A DNA stretch of 64,000 bases from Ochotona curzoniae (lineage: Eukaryota; Chordata; Mammalia; Lagomorpha; Ochotonidae), in assembly GCF_017591425.1 (NCBI RefSeq), contig NW_024466307.1:2788001-2852000 (forward strand), in the 5' to 3' direction. Below the pieces are notes generated by a model that was not told where the DNA came from, searched no databases, and saw nothing but the letters and a program-made list of their open reading frames with translations. Positions 53,801 to 64,000 of this stretch are shown here, one piece after another (the first letter of the stretch is position 1; every line of letters begins with the position of its first letter). The position numbers and the translations under genes are program-made.

Positions 53801-54279
53801 CCAAAGATCCACCTCTCTCTCATTCTGTTCAGGAGTTAATTTATTGCAAATGCCAATGTCCTTTCTAGAGTCAGATACTGTTCTTCATGTGACGGCAGCA
53901 AGTCTCCATGCCTCATAAAGCACTAGCCTTCAAGTGGAAGTTCACTGCCTCTCCAGTGAGTACAACGATGTGAGCTTGTCTTTCAACTTCTCTTCCCTTC
54001 TGTTAGGTGGCAGCTTGTAATGTCTTTCTGTGTAAACATCTGGATTTTAAAAAGCGAAATCCTCCTCATCCAACTAAATGGGAAAGTGGAGAGTTCGGAA
54101 GCCAACCCTCTGTTTTGTGTAAAAGGTAACATTTTCAAGTTCATCGGAACAGATGAAACACACAATCCCAGTTTTCCGACTTCACTGTAGTAGTAAGGAA
54201 TGATTGGGAGTAAGGCAGAGACGAACCGCCTCTAAGAGCTAACAGTATTTTCTTTGTGTTTTACTACTTTTCATGGACG
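53801..54279. other. non-repeat sequence
   Basis: No gene or repeat was recognised. Confidence 0.3.
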
Positions 54280-54555
54280 TCAAAGGCAGAGTTAGAGCAA
54301 AGGATCTTCCATCTGCTGCTTATGGTTCAGTCCCCAGACGGCTGCAGCAGCCAGGTTGGAGCCAGCTGCCAGGTGCTGCATGAGGGTTTCCCACGTGGGT
54401 GGCAGAGGCTCAGGCACTGAGTCATCATCTCCCTCCCAGGACCCAGCAGAAAGCTGGAGCCAATGTGGCACAGCCAGAATTCCAGCCAGCGCTTGGATAT
54501 GGGTAAGGCTTCCCAAACAATGGCTTTACCCACTGAGCAAAAATGCTTCCCCCCA
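54280..54555 (-). mobile_element. CSINE, antisense, diverged
   Basis: 'AAAGGATCTTCCATCTGCTG', 'GTTTCCCACGTGGGTGGCAG', 'GGACCCAGCAGAAAGCTGGA' and head side 'GGCTTTACCCACTGAGCAAA'. The A-rich tail is not preserved. Confidence 0.75.
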
Positions 54556-54734
54556 ACCTAACAGTGTGCTAACTGCCTGTCTTAAATATTTCTCCAACAA
54601 TCATCCCTAATGTCTCTATGTCAAATGCCTTGATGCTGTCCCTTGATACAAAGCCTGTGTTTACCACCTTACACCAGGCACAAGCCTGAATTTCAAGAGC
54701 CTATATAGCCATTACCGGTGCTGACACAGTCCGT

Positions 54735-54845
54735 GTCATCACCTAACTTGGAAGTTGGTGGAGACATAGACAAGTGCACAGGTAATTACAATAAGGAATG
54801 ATAAGTGTTATGATAGGTGAAATAAAGGGCGCTACGGGAACTGTT
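54735..54845 (+). repeat. ancient interspersed repeat piece, family not named
   Basis: 'GTAATTACAATAAGGAATGA', 'TAAGTGTTATGATAGGTGAA' and 'ATAAAGGGCGCTACGGGAAC' resemble 'aattacaaatagtgataagtgctatgaagg... aacagggtgctatgag', the 5' part of the repeat seen at 32495. Confidence 0.5.
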
Positions 54846-55189
54846 CTCAATAAAAATGCGCCATAACTGTTGTCTCCGTGATTGATTGCTCTTGATCATA
54901 TAACACGCTTGTGAGATAGCAGCTTATGCTGCCCATCCTCCAGGAGACAGCTAGCCGTCAAGTGTCACCTTGACCCTGCACCCCAGCACCCTGGCCCTAC
55001 ATTCGCGATTGGAGGCTTTTGAATATGTATGCCTCGAGCTATAAATTCCCATTATAAAACTTGTTCCATTGTGTCCCAGTGGTCTGTTCAAGTGTCTATC
55101 ACTCTGCTGTATTCCAAACTTGTGAGAGGGCAAGGATCTTTTCTTTGTCTTTGCGTTTCTTTTCTGATTTTTAGAAATGTACATAACAG
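54846..55189. other. non-repeat sequence
   Basis: No feature recognised. Confidence 0.3.
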
Positions 55190-55450
55190 CCTGGGTGACA
55201 GAGACAGCAAGCCCTTCCATTGCTGACTCACCGCCCAAAATGGCCGCAACAACCAGTGCTGGACCGGTTGACTGTAGGAGCCGGGAAGTCCGTTCTCATC
55301 TCCTATACGAGAGGCAAGGGCCCAGGTACTCACGCTCTGTTCTGCTAACCCTCCCGCAGGCGGCATCCGAGCGGAGCAGCCAGGACTCAAGCTTGTACTC
55401 CATGGAACACCGAATGCCAGCGTTGCCAAGCCACAGCACCGGTCCCCTGC
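55190..55450 (-). mobile_element. CSINE, antisense, diverged
   Basis: 'TCCATTGCTGACTCACCGCC', 'CAAAATGGCCGCAACAACCA', 'GAGAGGCAAGGGCCCAGGTA' and head side 'CGTTGCCAAGCCACAGCACC'. The copy is still fairly CpG-rich. Confidence 0.75.
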
Positions 55451-56765
55451 CCTGGCGCTTCTCCCGCAGTGCTGGCCTCAGCACCCTCTCCTCCTCTTTA
55501 TGCAAGTTAGGCTTGCCTCGCCACTGGTGAAAATCATTGTTTTCCTTCATCTCCTTGAAAATAAACTTTTAAATGGATCTTTTTGGTGTTATGCCCATGA
55601 ACTCATTATAACTGTCTGCCCCTAAACTCATGCTTACATGGAACACATAATGCTACTTGGGAGCCAGGAGCAGTAGCAGTTTTAGCTACATTGAGCAGAA
55701 AGCCACGTAGGAAGGGTGGGGAGGGGATCCTGAGTGTTACCTGCTGCACCATCACCAGCTTCCCTGGAGATTTATTACCCTACACGCTGCTCGGCCGGTC
55801 CTCCAAGAGCAGGGAGACTAACCTAAGCCGCACGCATGCTAAGTCTAAAATAGCCAAGTGTAAGCTGCCATTGGTGTTCCAAGCGTGGCATCTAATCCAG
55901 CTGCCTTCTTAGCTGGAGTATCCTGTGGCCAGAGATGTGCAGGGTGAGGTCAGCTCAGGAGAAGGGAGCAGGAAGCTTCACCTACTCTGATAGCTTTGCA
56001 CGGGACACCAAGAGCAAGAGGCAAATTTTACATCAGAGTTTATTACGTGAGCACACACACTCATACGCCTCTTCACGTCTAAATTAGTATTAGAAGTAAT
56101 AACCATCCCCCAAAGGCTTACTACTGATGACACACATCTAAACTTTGTATTCTATGGTTTTATTTCAATTTTTAAAGACTTGAGCTTCAGATTCCCCAGG
56201 GCCCTAAAAGCAAGGTTGCAAAAGGGGAACCAATAAACCACCACATTCCATTCTGAATACTTACTGCTCTGCAAGAGCAATCTGCCATTGGAAGATAAGC
56301 AAGATTGGAGAGTGAGAGAGAGAGACAGAGGGAGGGAGGAAGGGAGATCTGTGTGCAGAAGATCAGAGCATGCTGAAGGCAAAGAGCAGAGCAAATGGAC
56401 TGAGAAAAAAACACTCCAGCACTCCAGACCTGGCATTAAGCATAAGGCATAAGGCAGCAGCAGCCCAGCATTAACACTGTGAAACCCAATACAGCAACAC
56501 AAAAACAAAACAAAAACCCACCAAAGCTAGACTCCTGAGTAGATTGGTTCACATATAACAGTGATTAAAAAACAAGATTTGCCCATTTTGTGCCTAAGCA
56601 TCATTTACTGCACTCACTACTGTCCTTTTCCATTCAGTGTCTACAGTTCACAGATAAAAACTATGACACTCACGCGCACAGAGTACAAGAGAGCACATCT
56701 TCAAAAAATAAAACAGTCAGTGGCAGGACATGTAATGATGACCTGCATGTTAGAAATACTTACAA
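55451..56765. other. non-repeat sequence
   Basis: 56303-56350 is a (GA)n-type purine-rich patch (GAGAGTGAGAGAGAGAGACA). No gene recognised. Confidence 0.35.
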
Positions 56766-57120
56766 TAGGACCTGGTACAGTAGCCTAGTGGCTAAAAGTC
56801 CTCACCTTGCATGTGCCAGAATCCCACATGAACGTCTGTTCAAATCCCAGCTGCTCCACTTAGCATCCAGCTGCCTGCTTGTGGCCTGGGAAAGCAGTAG
56901 AGGATGGTCTAGCACCTTGGGACCCTATACCCGCATGGGAAACCTGGAAGAAGCTCCTGGCTCCTGCCTTAGGATCAGCTCATCTCTGACTGTTGTGCTC
57001 ACTTGGGGAGTGAATCATCAGACGGAAGATCTTCCTCTCTATCTCTCTTCCTCTCTGTGTATGTGACTTTGCTGTGAAAATTAGAAAATAAGAATTAAAG
57101 AGCTAAAAAAAAAAAAAAAA
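56766..57120 (+). mobile_element. CSINE, young-type head
   Basis: Head 'AGGACCTGGTACAGTAGCCT' then 'AGTGGCTAAAAGTCCTC'. Body 'GGGAAAGCAGTAGAGGATGG' and 'GGGGAGTGAATCATCAGACG'. The 3' end finishes in an A16 run (57103-57120). It abuts the L1 fragment at 57121. Confidence 0.9.
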
Positions 57121-57870
57121 GAAAAAGAAACTGTTCAAGCACACTATGTTCCAAGACTGAAAGACTCAATATTTTTAGATGTCAGAATTCTGTTGAAATT
57201 GATCTGTATATTTAATGTTCTTCAAATAAAATTTCTGACAGGTATTCTTTGGTAGAAATTGGAAAGACTGATTGTTAAATGTAGATAGAAAGTCAAAGGA
57301 TCTAGAATAGTCAAAACAGTTTTGAATTTGAGAAATAAAATTGGCATTTTTAATCTACCTGATTTCAAGATTCTCTGGGGCTGTGGTAGTGGGTGAAGCT
57401 ATTGCGTCCCATCTGGACTCCAGGCTGTGTCCTGGTCGCACTGGAGAACGCAGCCTAAGTGTCTGGGCCCCTTCCACCAACGTGGGAGACCCAGAGGGAG
57501 GCGCCAGGCCCGGCTTTGGTCTGGTACAGCCGTAACCGTAGCCATCTGGGGAGTAAACCAGCAGATAAATGACCCCTCTCTCTTTCTGTCTCTTTGTTGG
57601 TCCTTCTTCTGTAACTCTTTCAAATAAATAAATACATATTTTTAAAAAGATTTCTGTAAAACAAAATGCTCATTATAGTGTGTTATTCAGATGGATCAGT
57701 GGAGTGGAATAGAGGGTTATGCACATGCGCACACACACATGACTGTGTGCAAAGATAAAACCGTGATCATTTTTCCAAGACAGTTTGATAGGGGAAATTA
57801 TAATCTTTTCAATAAATGGTGCTGGAACAATTGGATATCAATCAATAAATATATAGCCCACATATTCTAT
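57121..57870 (+). mobile_element. old LINE-1 ORF2 3' fragment, sense, split by SINE
   Basis: Part 1 (57121-57375) has 'CCAAGACTGAAAGACTCAAT', 'GAATAGTCAAAACAGTTTTG' and 'ATCTACCTGATTTCAAGATT', matching the RT-distal part of ORF2. Part 2 (57651-57870) has 'GATGGATCAGTGGAGTGGAA' and 'CTTTTCAATAAATGGTGCTG'. In translation it contains MDQWSGIE and NLFNKWCWNNWISIN, the characteristic L1 ORF2 C-terminal phrases. Stops and indels show it is inactive. The gap is filled by the SINE at 57376-57650. Low-complexity TATA/CACA DNA follows to about 57940. Confidence 0.85.
57376..57650 (+). mobile_element. CSINE inserted into L1
   Basis: 'GGGGCTGTGGTAGTGGGTGA' (head), 'CACTGGAGAACGCAGCCTAA', 'GGGGAGTAAACCAGCAGATA' and tail 'CAAATAAATAAATACATATT'. 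The L1 word AAGATTCT before it and AAGATTTCT after it suggest a short target duplication. Confidence 0.88.
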
Positions 57871-57989
57871 ATACATATGTTCATATATCTTCACATGCAC
57901 ATGTATATACGACACATGCCTCCTTATGTATATATGAATGGATCAGAGGCCAGACTTCGTTGAGAATCTTTCATATACTTCTTGACAAT

Positions 57990-58340
57990 ATTAAAAGCTT
58001 CGTTGATGAATTATCTAAATGTTTTGCCCACTTTAAACACTAATCTGAATGCGTTGTTACATAGACAAGCTATTCTGCCTACACGTCATTCCCCACATGT
58101 ATGCTTTGCCATTATCTTCCACCAGTCCGTCCACGGTATATCTTGTTTTGTTGTTTTTTAGAGTACACTTGGCAGAACAGGTTTTCACTTTAAGACAGTC
58201 TTGTTTTTTTAAGGGAAGGATTATACTCTCGGTGTTGTTATTTAAGAAATCACTGCCTCGCTGAAGGTCAGAAAGCTTTTCTCCTGTATTTTCTTCTGGT
58301 TGTTTCATAGTTTCAGAGTTAACTTCTGGGACAAAATACT
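57990..58340 (-). mobile_element. old LINE-1 fragment, antisense
   Basis: 'TTGTTATTTAAGAAATCACT', 'GCCTCGCTGAAGGTCAGAAA', 'CTCCTGTATTTTCTTCTGGT' and 'TGTTTCATAGTTTCAGAGTT' follow the antisense L1 order (gtcatatctaagaaacc - attgcctaatccaaggtcatg - tatgttttcttctaagag - ttttatagttttagc). It faces the sense L1 at 57121. Confidence 0.75.
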
Positions 58341-58423
58341 CTTCTGTGACCTTTTCACACAGGCAAGTGTGATTAAGCACAATTTCTAAGGATCCGTGTC
58401 CCAACGCGCTGGGTGGACCCTGT

Positions 58424-58680
58424 ATTTGGGGTAGTGGTTAAGGCGCTGGTTGGTCCTACGTCAGAGTGCCTGGGTCCAAGTCCCAGCTTCCAGCGTTCTG
58501 CACATTTTCAAGAGGTTGCAGATGGCCCAAAGAGTGGGACTCCTGCCCCCCAAGCGGGAGGCCTGCATGGAGTTCTTAACTCCTTGCTTTGGCCCTCCAA
58601 CTTGGGCTCTTGTGAGCACGTGGGAGATAGATCATCGTGTCTCTATTTCTCTTTCTGCCCCTCAAAAGTAAAAATGCAAG
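58424..58680 (+). mobile_element. divergent tRNA-headed SINE
   Basis: The head has 'GGGGTAGTGGTTAAGGCGCT' (box A region) and 'GGGTCCAAGTCCCAGC' (box B region). The body has 'TGCCCCCCAAGCGGGAGGCC' and 'GAGCACGTGGGAGATAG' with tail 'CAAAAGTAAAAATGC'. It differs more from the other copies than they do from one another, so it may be an older lagomorph subfamily. Confidence 0.7.
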
Positions 58681-60711
58681 CAAGAGGAGAGATGTAGCGT
58701 GACCATCTTGGATTATAGCTCTGCCACAGTATTCTAAAGTGAAAGAAGCCCTCCTTTCACTTGCGTCCTGTACTTTCTAGCATGTGGAAAAGAGGCACAA
58801 TGCTTTGTGGATTTGTTTCGATTGGGGAGATGCATTTTGATATGCTGCCCCAAATGTTTTATAAATCATTTATCATGTATTCTGAAAGCTTGCCAAGCTT
58901 GCTAATGCTCAGAACAAAGTTTATAATTTACTATAAACTAGTGCCTTGTGGAAGACTGAGAAACCATAGAGAGCTTGGGGAGAAAATCCCAGTAAGGATC
59001 ACCCGAAGGTCCCCTGCTAGGCTATTGTGCCGGGCCCTGGCAGGTGCTCTTCGGCAAATAACTTTCATCCTTCTGCTCAATGCCTGCAGCTTGTTGAATT
59101 CCCTGATAGAGTCAGGAAGCCTGAGTCTTAGGGAATTAGAGGATCACATGACTTTAGTTGCCTAATGCAAAAACAGTTTTCCAATCTGCCCTCCCATATT
59201 CAAACACCTAGTTCTTCAGATTTCCTTTTGATACTATGAGGTATCAACTGATAAATTCCTTTCCTGCTAAAATGACCCATTCAGCTTGTGACCAACAACT
59301 TCATTTGTGTGCTGCTTTGCTTTTAAAGTGCACGCATGGTTACTGAGTAGCAGTCATTGAATCATTTTTTGCGCACTTCCAAGGTATAGTTTCTGTGAGA
59401 CCATATCCCTGATTTTATTCCATTTAAGACAGAAGAAAATTTATTTTATGAAATGTTAACAATGCTTTGTAGAATGTAGATAGGGCCAATGACTCCAGTT
59501 ACAGCAGGAAGACAGGGACCTCCGACACAGTCAGACCGAGGAAGCAAACACAGGATTGAAACCTCTAAGCCCTGTCCTAAACCAAATCCTGCTCCCGAAG
59601 GCAGGGCAGCTGGAGTTGGCGCCTGCTTTGTGCTCACTGAGCCTTATCCCCCGCGAAGCCGCAGGTGGCAAGCCTCCCAGAGGCGGCCTGGGCCCTCCGA
59701 GCTTACAGTCAAGCCTCCGCTTGCGAGTGTGAGCTCAGGAGGCTAAAGCGCTCTTGGCTTCAGGTTTTGAGGCTTGAACATTCTTGTTCTCTAGGAACAC
59801 GGCGAATTGAGATGCGTTTCTGTTGCTTCACGGTTTTTGTTCCTCCTTTTCGTTGTCTCTCCTTCTGCTGTATGTCATAATCTACACATTCTTTTTTGTT
59901 GACTTAAATTTTACGCTTTTATTTCATTGTGTTATTGATGTTGTGAGCTTACTTATTGTCTTCCTAATTCTGTTTTTAGCAGAAATGTATTAACATATTG
60001 GTTTTATTTGTAGACATTGAGGTAATCACAGTTTTTCAAAGTGGATCCGAGTGGTTGAATGCTTCCATCTGAAATTAGCTGATTTGTAATGGACAATACT
60101 AGTGCTGGGTAAAGATTTCAAAGCATCCAAGGACTGCTGATGCAGAAAGTGAAGGTTGGTCTTACATGTCATCTACATGCAGCTGTCACATGTTATCTCT
60201 CTAGAATTCGTCCAGTTTTCTCCCCCTCTCCCCATCATTTAGTTCTTGGAATAGCAATCTATAAGTGTCTCCAAAAGCGACTAGGAAAATTTCCATCTTG
60301 CACGCACAGAACGTTTAAATTTAACTTTCGTATGTTTCTTAGGTATTATTTTTTAGAGTAAGATTAAACAGTTCTGTGACAGTTCGTCTGTTAAAACATT
60401 CCTAACTGATGTTCATAGCAATAGAGTCCGTGCCCTGTTGTAATGTAAATGGCCTCTAAGGGTTCAGTAAGCTCGTGTTTGCTCTCTTTGCTTGTATCCT
60501 GCCTGGACAGGCGTCTCACCAGGATCAGCGCCAGCGCCTCCTGGATGCTATGCGCATCTTTACTCTGGGTGAAGTCTTGTTGGTTTTAGCCTTTAACATG
60601 CTCAGGCTCAAATGATTTTCTGGATGTTTGGGATTTTGTTGACTACTCTCTTTTAAGGCAGGTAAGTTCTTATCTTGTGTACTGCAGTATTTCTAGCAAC
60701 TGGTACGAGAT
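58681..60711. other. non-repeat sequence, about 2 kb
   Basis: No gene recognised. 59640-59760 is locally GC-rich with a few CpGs (CCCGCGAAGCCGCAGG), too small to be called a CpG island. 59880-60010 is AT-rich. Confidence 0.35.
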
Positions 60712-61033
60712 TTATTAATTCTTGCTTTGGAAAAGTTGATATATAGAGAGAGGAGATATAGAGAGAAGGATCTTCCATCTTCTCGTTCACTTCCCAAATG
60801 GCCACAATGACCAAAGCTGAGCCAGTCCGAGGCCAGGATCCAGGAGCTTCTTCTGGGTCTCCCATGTGGGTGCAGGGTCCCAAGGCTTTGATCCATCCTC
60901 TACTACTTTCCCAGGCCACAAGCAGGGTGCTGGATGGGAAGTAGAGCAGTCTGAGACATGAATTGATGCCCATACAGGATCCTGGAGCATGCAAGGCAAG
61001 GACTTTAGCTACTAGGCTATAGTCCCGGGTCCA
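60712..61033 (-). mobile_element. CSINE, antisense, young-type head
   Basis: 'TTGATATATAGAGAGAGGAG' (CT-rich side), 'GTTCACTTCCCAAATGGCCA', 'CAGGCCACAAGCAGGGTGCT' and head side 'TTTAGCTACTAGGCTATAGT'. Confidence 0.88.
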
Positions 61034-61657
61034 GATTAGATTCTTAATATGTTTGTGAGAAGGACGTGTGAGTGGTGTTTGATTTAACACCTGCCTTTTT
61101 GGAAGAAATTATGTAGAACACACAGCCAATTCTTGAAGTCTTTATGGCACTGTAGTCTAAATTCTTCCTATTGGTCTAGCTATTGCTAGCATTCTCCTAG
61201 CTCCAATGGCCAATTCCATACCACCTTTTTGGCTTAATAATAACATTTTTTTTTCCGTTGAGTTTCATCCCAACCCACCCCTGCCAGTCCCTACCACTGT
61301 ATTTCTTTTCTGACATTCACTTGGGTGTTTTGTTTTTGTTTTTGTTTTAGGCTCACTTGCCTTTGTCTGTACCCACCCTTTAACACTTTTACAGAATTGT
61401 AAAGGTCTTATGCATGACTCACCAACTACTTCAGTCTCAGATATATCTATTCAGTGTACCAAGCTTTCTTTCCCACCTCAGAAGTCCATCTTGGGTTAGT
61501 GCTTGGGCTCTGGGCTTACCTGGATACTCTGATATACCTGTCATTACACCTATCAGTCTCCTCCTCTCCAAGGATATATCCTCCTCCCTGCCAGTCCCTC
61601 ACTTCAATTCCCACAAGTCAATTCTCTAATGACCCTGGTCATCTTCTTCAGTCCCTT
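61034..61657. other. pyrimidine-rich non-repeat sequence
   Basis: 61260-61650 is C/T-rich and continues in the same style after the SINE (62051-62300), so the SINE split one pyrimidine-rich unit, possibly an old LINE-type 3' region. Not identified. Confidence 0.4.
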
Positions 61658-61665
61658 GATTCTTC

Positions 61666-61729
<64 letters not shown>

Positions 61730-62050
61730 TTTAAGATTTATTTTATTTTTTATTGTAAAGTCAGATATGTAGAGAAGAGGAGAAACAGAGAGGAAATCTT
61801 CTGTCCATTAGTTCACTCCCCTAGTGGCAATGACGGCTGGTGCTGCACCAATCCGAAGCCAGGAGCCAGGAACTTCCTCCAGGTCTCCCACGCAGGTGCA
61901 GGGTTCTTGACTGCCTTCCCAGGCCAGCAGCAGGGAGCTGGATGGGAATTGGGCCACCAGGATTAGGACCGGCACCCATATGGGATTCCAGCGCATTCGA
62001 GGCGGGGACTTTAACCACTAGGCCACAGTGCCAGGTGGATTCTTCTCTTT
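61658..62050 (-). mobile_element. CSINE, antisense, with TSD; tail expanded to microsatellite
   Basis: Direct repeats GATTCTTCTCTTT at 61658-61670 and 62038-62050 are identical. Body about 61731-62037. The poly-A side, seen as CTTT repeats on the plus strand, has expanded to about 60 bp. The head side 'ACCACTAGGCCACAGTGCC' is intact. There is a deletion in the 'CAAAGCTTTGGGCC' region around 61903. Confidence 0.93.
61667..61730 (+). repeat. (CTTT)16 microsatellite
   Basis: Sixteen uninterrupted CTTT units, derived from the A-rich tail of the adjoining SINE (AAAG on its sense strand). Likely length-polymorphic. Confidence 0.95.
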
Positions 62051-63439
62051 GTTTCAAGTTTGTGGATTCCTCTGACCACCACCTCCTCACCACCCTTTCT
62101 AGACCCCAGGGATCTCACTTCTGTCATTCTCCTACCAGCATCCTCAACTTACCCTATGTTAGCAATTCTCAGCACCCCTGCAAGACTGCAATTCTGGATT
62201 CATCCACTCTCTTGTCATTTATAGAACAATCCTCAAAACTGATTTACGGAATTTTAATAGAACCCCCCAAACTGGGTCTGCTCTCCTAACACACAGAGAA
62301 TCCTATCACTGATATCAGGGTGGTAGAAAGCTGGAGGCGTTCTTCAGCGAATGCTCATGACGGCCTAGCCAGCTTCAGTCTGCCTAGGGCCGAGAAGCAG
62401 GGAGTGGTGACTTTTTGGCCCCAGACTTGGCCCTTTCTAGCCCAGATTCTGACAGTTCCCAATGAGTGTTCTGAAGGAGACAGGGAAACTGACAGCATAT
62501 GCAAGTGGGCAGTGCTCAGTTATCAAACAACAGTAAAACTTCTTCGCAGGTGACTTCGGCTGGAGTTGGGAAAGAACCAAAACTATATCCATGAAAGCTT
62601 AGAAAAGAACTCATGGCTACCAAACCAGAGTCCAGTAGCCTTCCGCCATGCATCTGGAATCTTGGGACACAATGTAATTATCTGGTCTTTCCAGATGCCT
62701 GCAATCAAAGGGTGAAGGAGGCCAAAAGTTCGCTCTCCAGGCAGCAGCAGCTTGAGCTGTGCAGGGGTCCTGTTCCCTTGGGGGCCTCCCAACTCCACGG
62801 TGAAAAGCATCGTGTGTATATCACACTCCTTCCTGCAAGTAGGATGAATAGCATTGAAAAAATAATAATTAGATAAGATGCTGGCATTAGCACTTCCACA
62901 AATATAAGAATGCAGTCGAAACAATTGAATCCTGGATTCCTCTGAGCTTCTTTCATTTCCTGTAAGGACTAGTACAACATTTGAGTCTTTCAAGCCGGTC
63001 CGCTTGTTTAGACATTGGCTCTGCTTGCTTGCTACAGCACAAAGTGGAAGCTGTTGCAAAGGAGCTTGTCTCCACCCCTCCTCCCAGCACTTTTTCCCTC
63101 CCAGCTACAAGGGCATCTGTTTCCATTCCTGCCCAGATATCTTTCCCTTCCCCCCTTTCCAGCTAATGCAAGCAGGGACTTCTCAACCCATTCTGCCTCT
63201 CCAGTGGCAGCGTTTTCTCAGTGATCCCTTCCTTTTTGGTTCCTGTGCCTAGCTGAAGGACTGGTTCAAGTCACATCTCAATAGGTGGAAGGCATTCTCT
63301 GAGGCTTTGCTGCCTGCTGCCTTCACAGAAAAGCACTTTACTTCCATGCCACCCTGGCATACCTGTGTTGTCCTTATTTATTTGTTAAATACCCACTCAC
63401 TTTGTCATTCATCTTAGTGGTCTCAGACCACCACAAATG
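62051..63439. other. non-repeat sequence
   Basis: A 158-codon minus-strand frame (62583-63059) has no family signature; treated as chance. Nothing else was recognised. Confidence 0.35.
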
Positions 63440-63745
63440 AATCAGAACTGCTACTGTTAAGTTCATCATTGCCTTCCTAACTTCCAAAAACAGTGGTCAC
63501 TTTCTTGTACCTATCTTCATTTGCGTTTTTTGATTTTATTTTTGATCTTGTTAACCACTCTCTGGAAACTCCCTTTTTTATTATACTAGCTTTTCTTCAT
63601 CCTAATTCTCTTAGACTCCTTGGGGGCTCTTCTATCTGAGTTTTTAAAGATCAATGTTCTTAACACCCCACTGTCAGACCTCTTCTCTCATCACTCTGTC
63701 CCCCTCCTTGAACACCTCTTGAGTGACCACGGCTGTCACCACCCG
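63440..63745 (+). mobile_element. LINE-2 (L2) internal fragment
   Basis: 'GTGGTCACTTTCTTGTACCT', 'GATCTTGTTAACCACTCTCT', 'GGAAACTCCCTTTTTTATTA', 'CTCCTTGGGGGCTCTTCTAT' and 'CAGACCTCTTCTCTCATCAC' follow the ordered L2 ORF2 coding motifs (actgttgaccactccctcc - cttgaaacactctc - cccagggctctgtc - ggccctcttctc). Frameshifted and inactive. Confidence 0.6.
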
Positions 63746-64000
63746 GACGTGACACCCAAACGCTTGTTCTGAGGGGTTAGGATCTAAAGTTGATGCGAGA
63801 GGCGAAAATAGAACACAGTTAAAATTATCTTTGAAGATCTTTGAAATTTCCTCTAAAATACTGTATCCATGGTTTGGAATGTATATACCATCAATCAAGA
63901 AAGCCTACACAGCCAATTTTCCTCTGCTATTGGAACAGAACGTTGTTTCTGTAGTCGAACACCAGATGAAGTAGTTGGCTTGCATTTAGAGGCCATGTTA
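63746..64000. other. non-repeat sequence
   Basis: No feature recognised at the window edge. Confidence 0.3.

Noticed and set aside
56303..56350. GA-rich patch as part of a SINE
   Set aside because: GAGAGAGAGA and GGAGGGAGG words resemble an antisense CT-rich SINE region, but no SINE body or head follows on either side.
1446..62050. tRNA-like box A/box B sequences as tRNA genes
   Set aside because: Each sits at the head of a roughly 300-bp SINE body with an A-rich tail. None folds as a complete tRNA with acceptor stem and pol III terminator in my reading.
62583..63059. 158-codon minus-strand frame
   Set aside because: No family similarity recognised, no splice-bounded context, and other frames on the opposite strand overlap it.
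1..64000. CRISPR arrays, bacterial operons, phage or defence systems
   Set aside because: No regular direct repeat-spacer arrays, no ribosome-binding-site-led gene clusters and no compact coding. SINE, L1, L2, MIR and MaLR content is mammalian.

Overview
The window looks like a stretch of mammalian nuclear DNA with no protein-coding gene that I can support. The host is very probably a lagomorph, and among lagomorphs more likely a pika (Ochotona) than a rabbit. The evidence is the dominant repeat: about 38 copies of a tRNA-headed SINE of the lagomorph C-repeat (CSINE) type. Each full copy has a pol III box A/box B head, a body containing variants of 'CCAGCTCCCTGC', 'GGGAGACCC' and 'GGGGAGTGAACCA', a CT-rich stretch, and an A-rich AATAAATAAATCTT-like tail. 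The youngest copies carry the head variant 'GGCCTAGTGGCTAAAG', which I associate with pikas. Older copies carry a rabbit-like head ('GATGCCAGCATCCCATATGG' type). The species call is an inference from recalled repeat families, not from an alignment.

Layout. 1-23,500: intergenic or intronic DNA with SINEs of both orientations, an L2 3' end (about 2.6-3.1 kb), one ERVL-MaLR-like LTR (about 4.8-5.2 kb), MIR fragments, copies of a short palindromic-ended DNA element, and a clean SINE-in-SINE nest at 6.2-6.9 kb. 23,575-24,418: the only CpG island, with GC boxes and candidate splice donors on both strands. It is the best candidate for a promoter or first exon. 24,470-25,205: a degenerate purine-rich tandem repeat of about 0.7 kb directly abutting the island. 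25.2-35.1 kb: SINE-rich, with an L1 3'-end-like piece, a small hAT-like element with inverted ends, an old antisense L1, a Tigger-like element, an old sense L1 3' end, and a tight inverted SINE pair at 34.4-35.04 kb. 35.1-48 kb: sparser repeats, including a repeat-poor block at 39.0-41.25 kb and a CA/GATA-like simple-repeat cluster at 41.4-41.6 kb. 48-64 kb: a second copy of the 25.5-kb L1-like 3' end, an antisense MaLR-like LTR, a hAT-like fossil, two opposed old L1 fragments at 57.1-58.4 kb (one split by a SINE), a (CTTT)n microsatellite grown from a SINE tail at 61.7 kb, and L2 near the end.

The elements date one another by nesting and by target-site duplications (TSDs): L2, MIR and old L1 first, then MaLR LTRs and DNA transposons, then rabbit-like SINEs, then young SINEs with perfect duplications. 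Nearly every open reading frame above 60 codons falls in repeats or purine-rich DNA, or lacks any protein-family signature. I found no bacterial-type operon, CRISPR array or other gene system. The most interesting parts are the CpG island with its purine tract, the inverted SINE pair, the precisely datable insertions, and two small repeat families seen several times that I cannot name with certainty.
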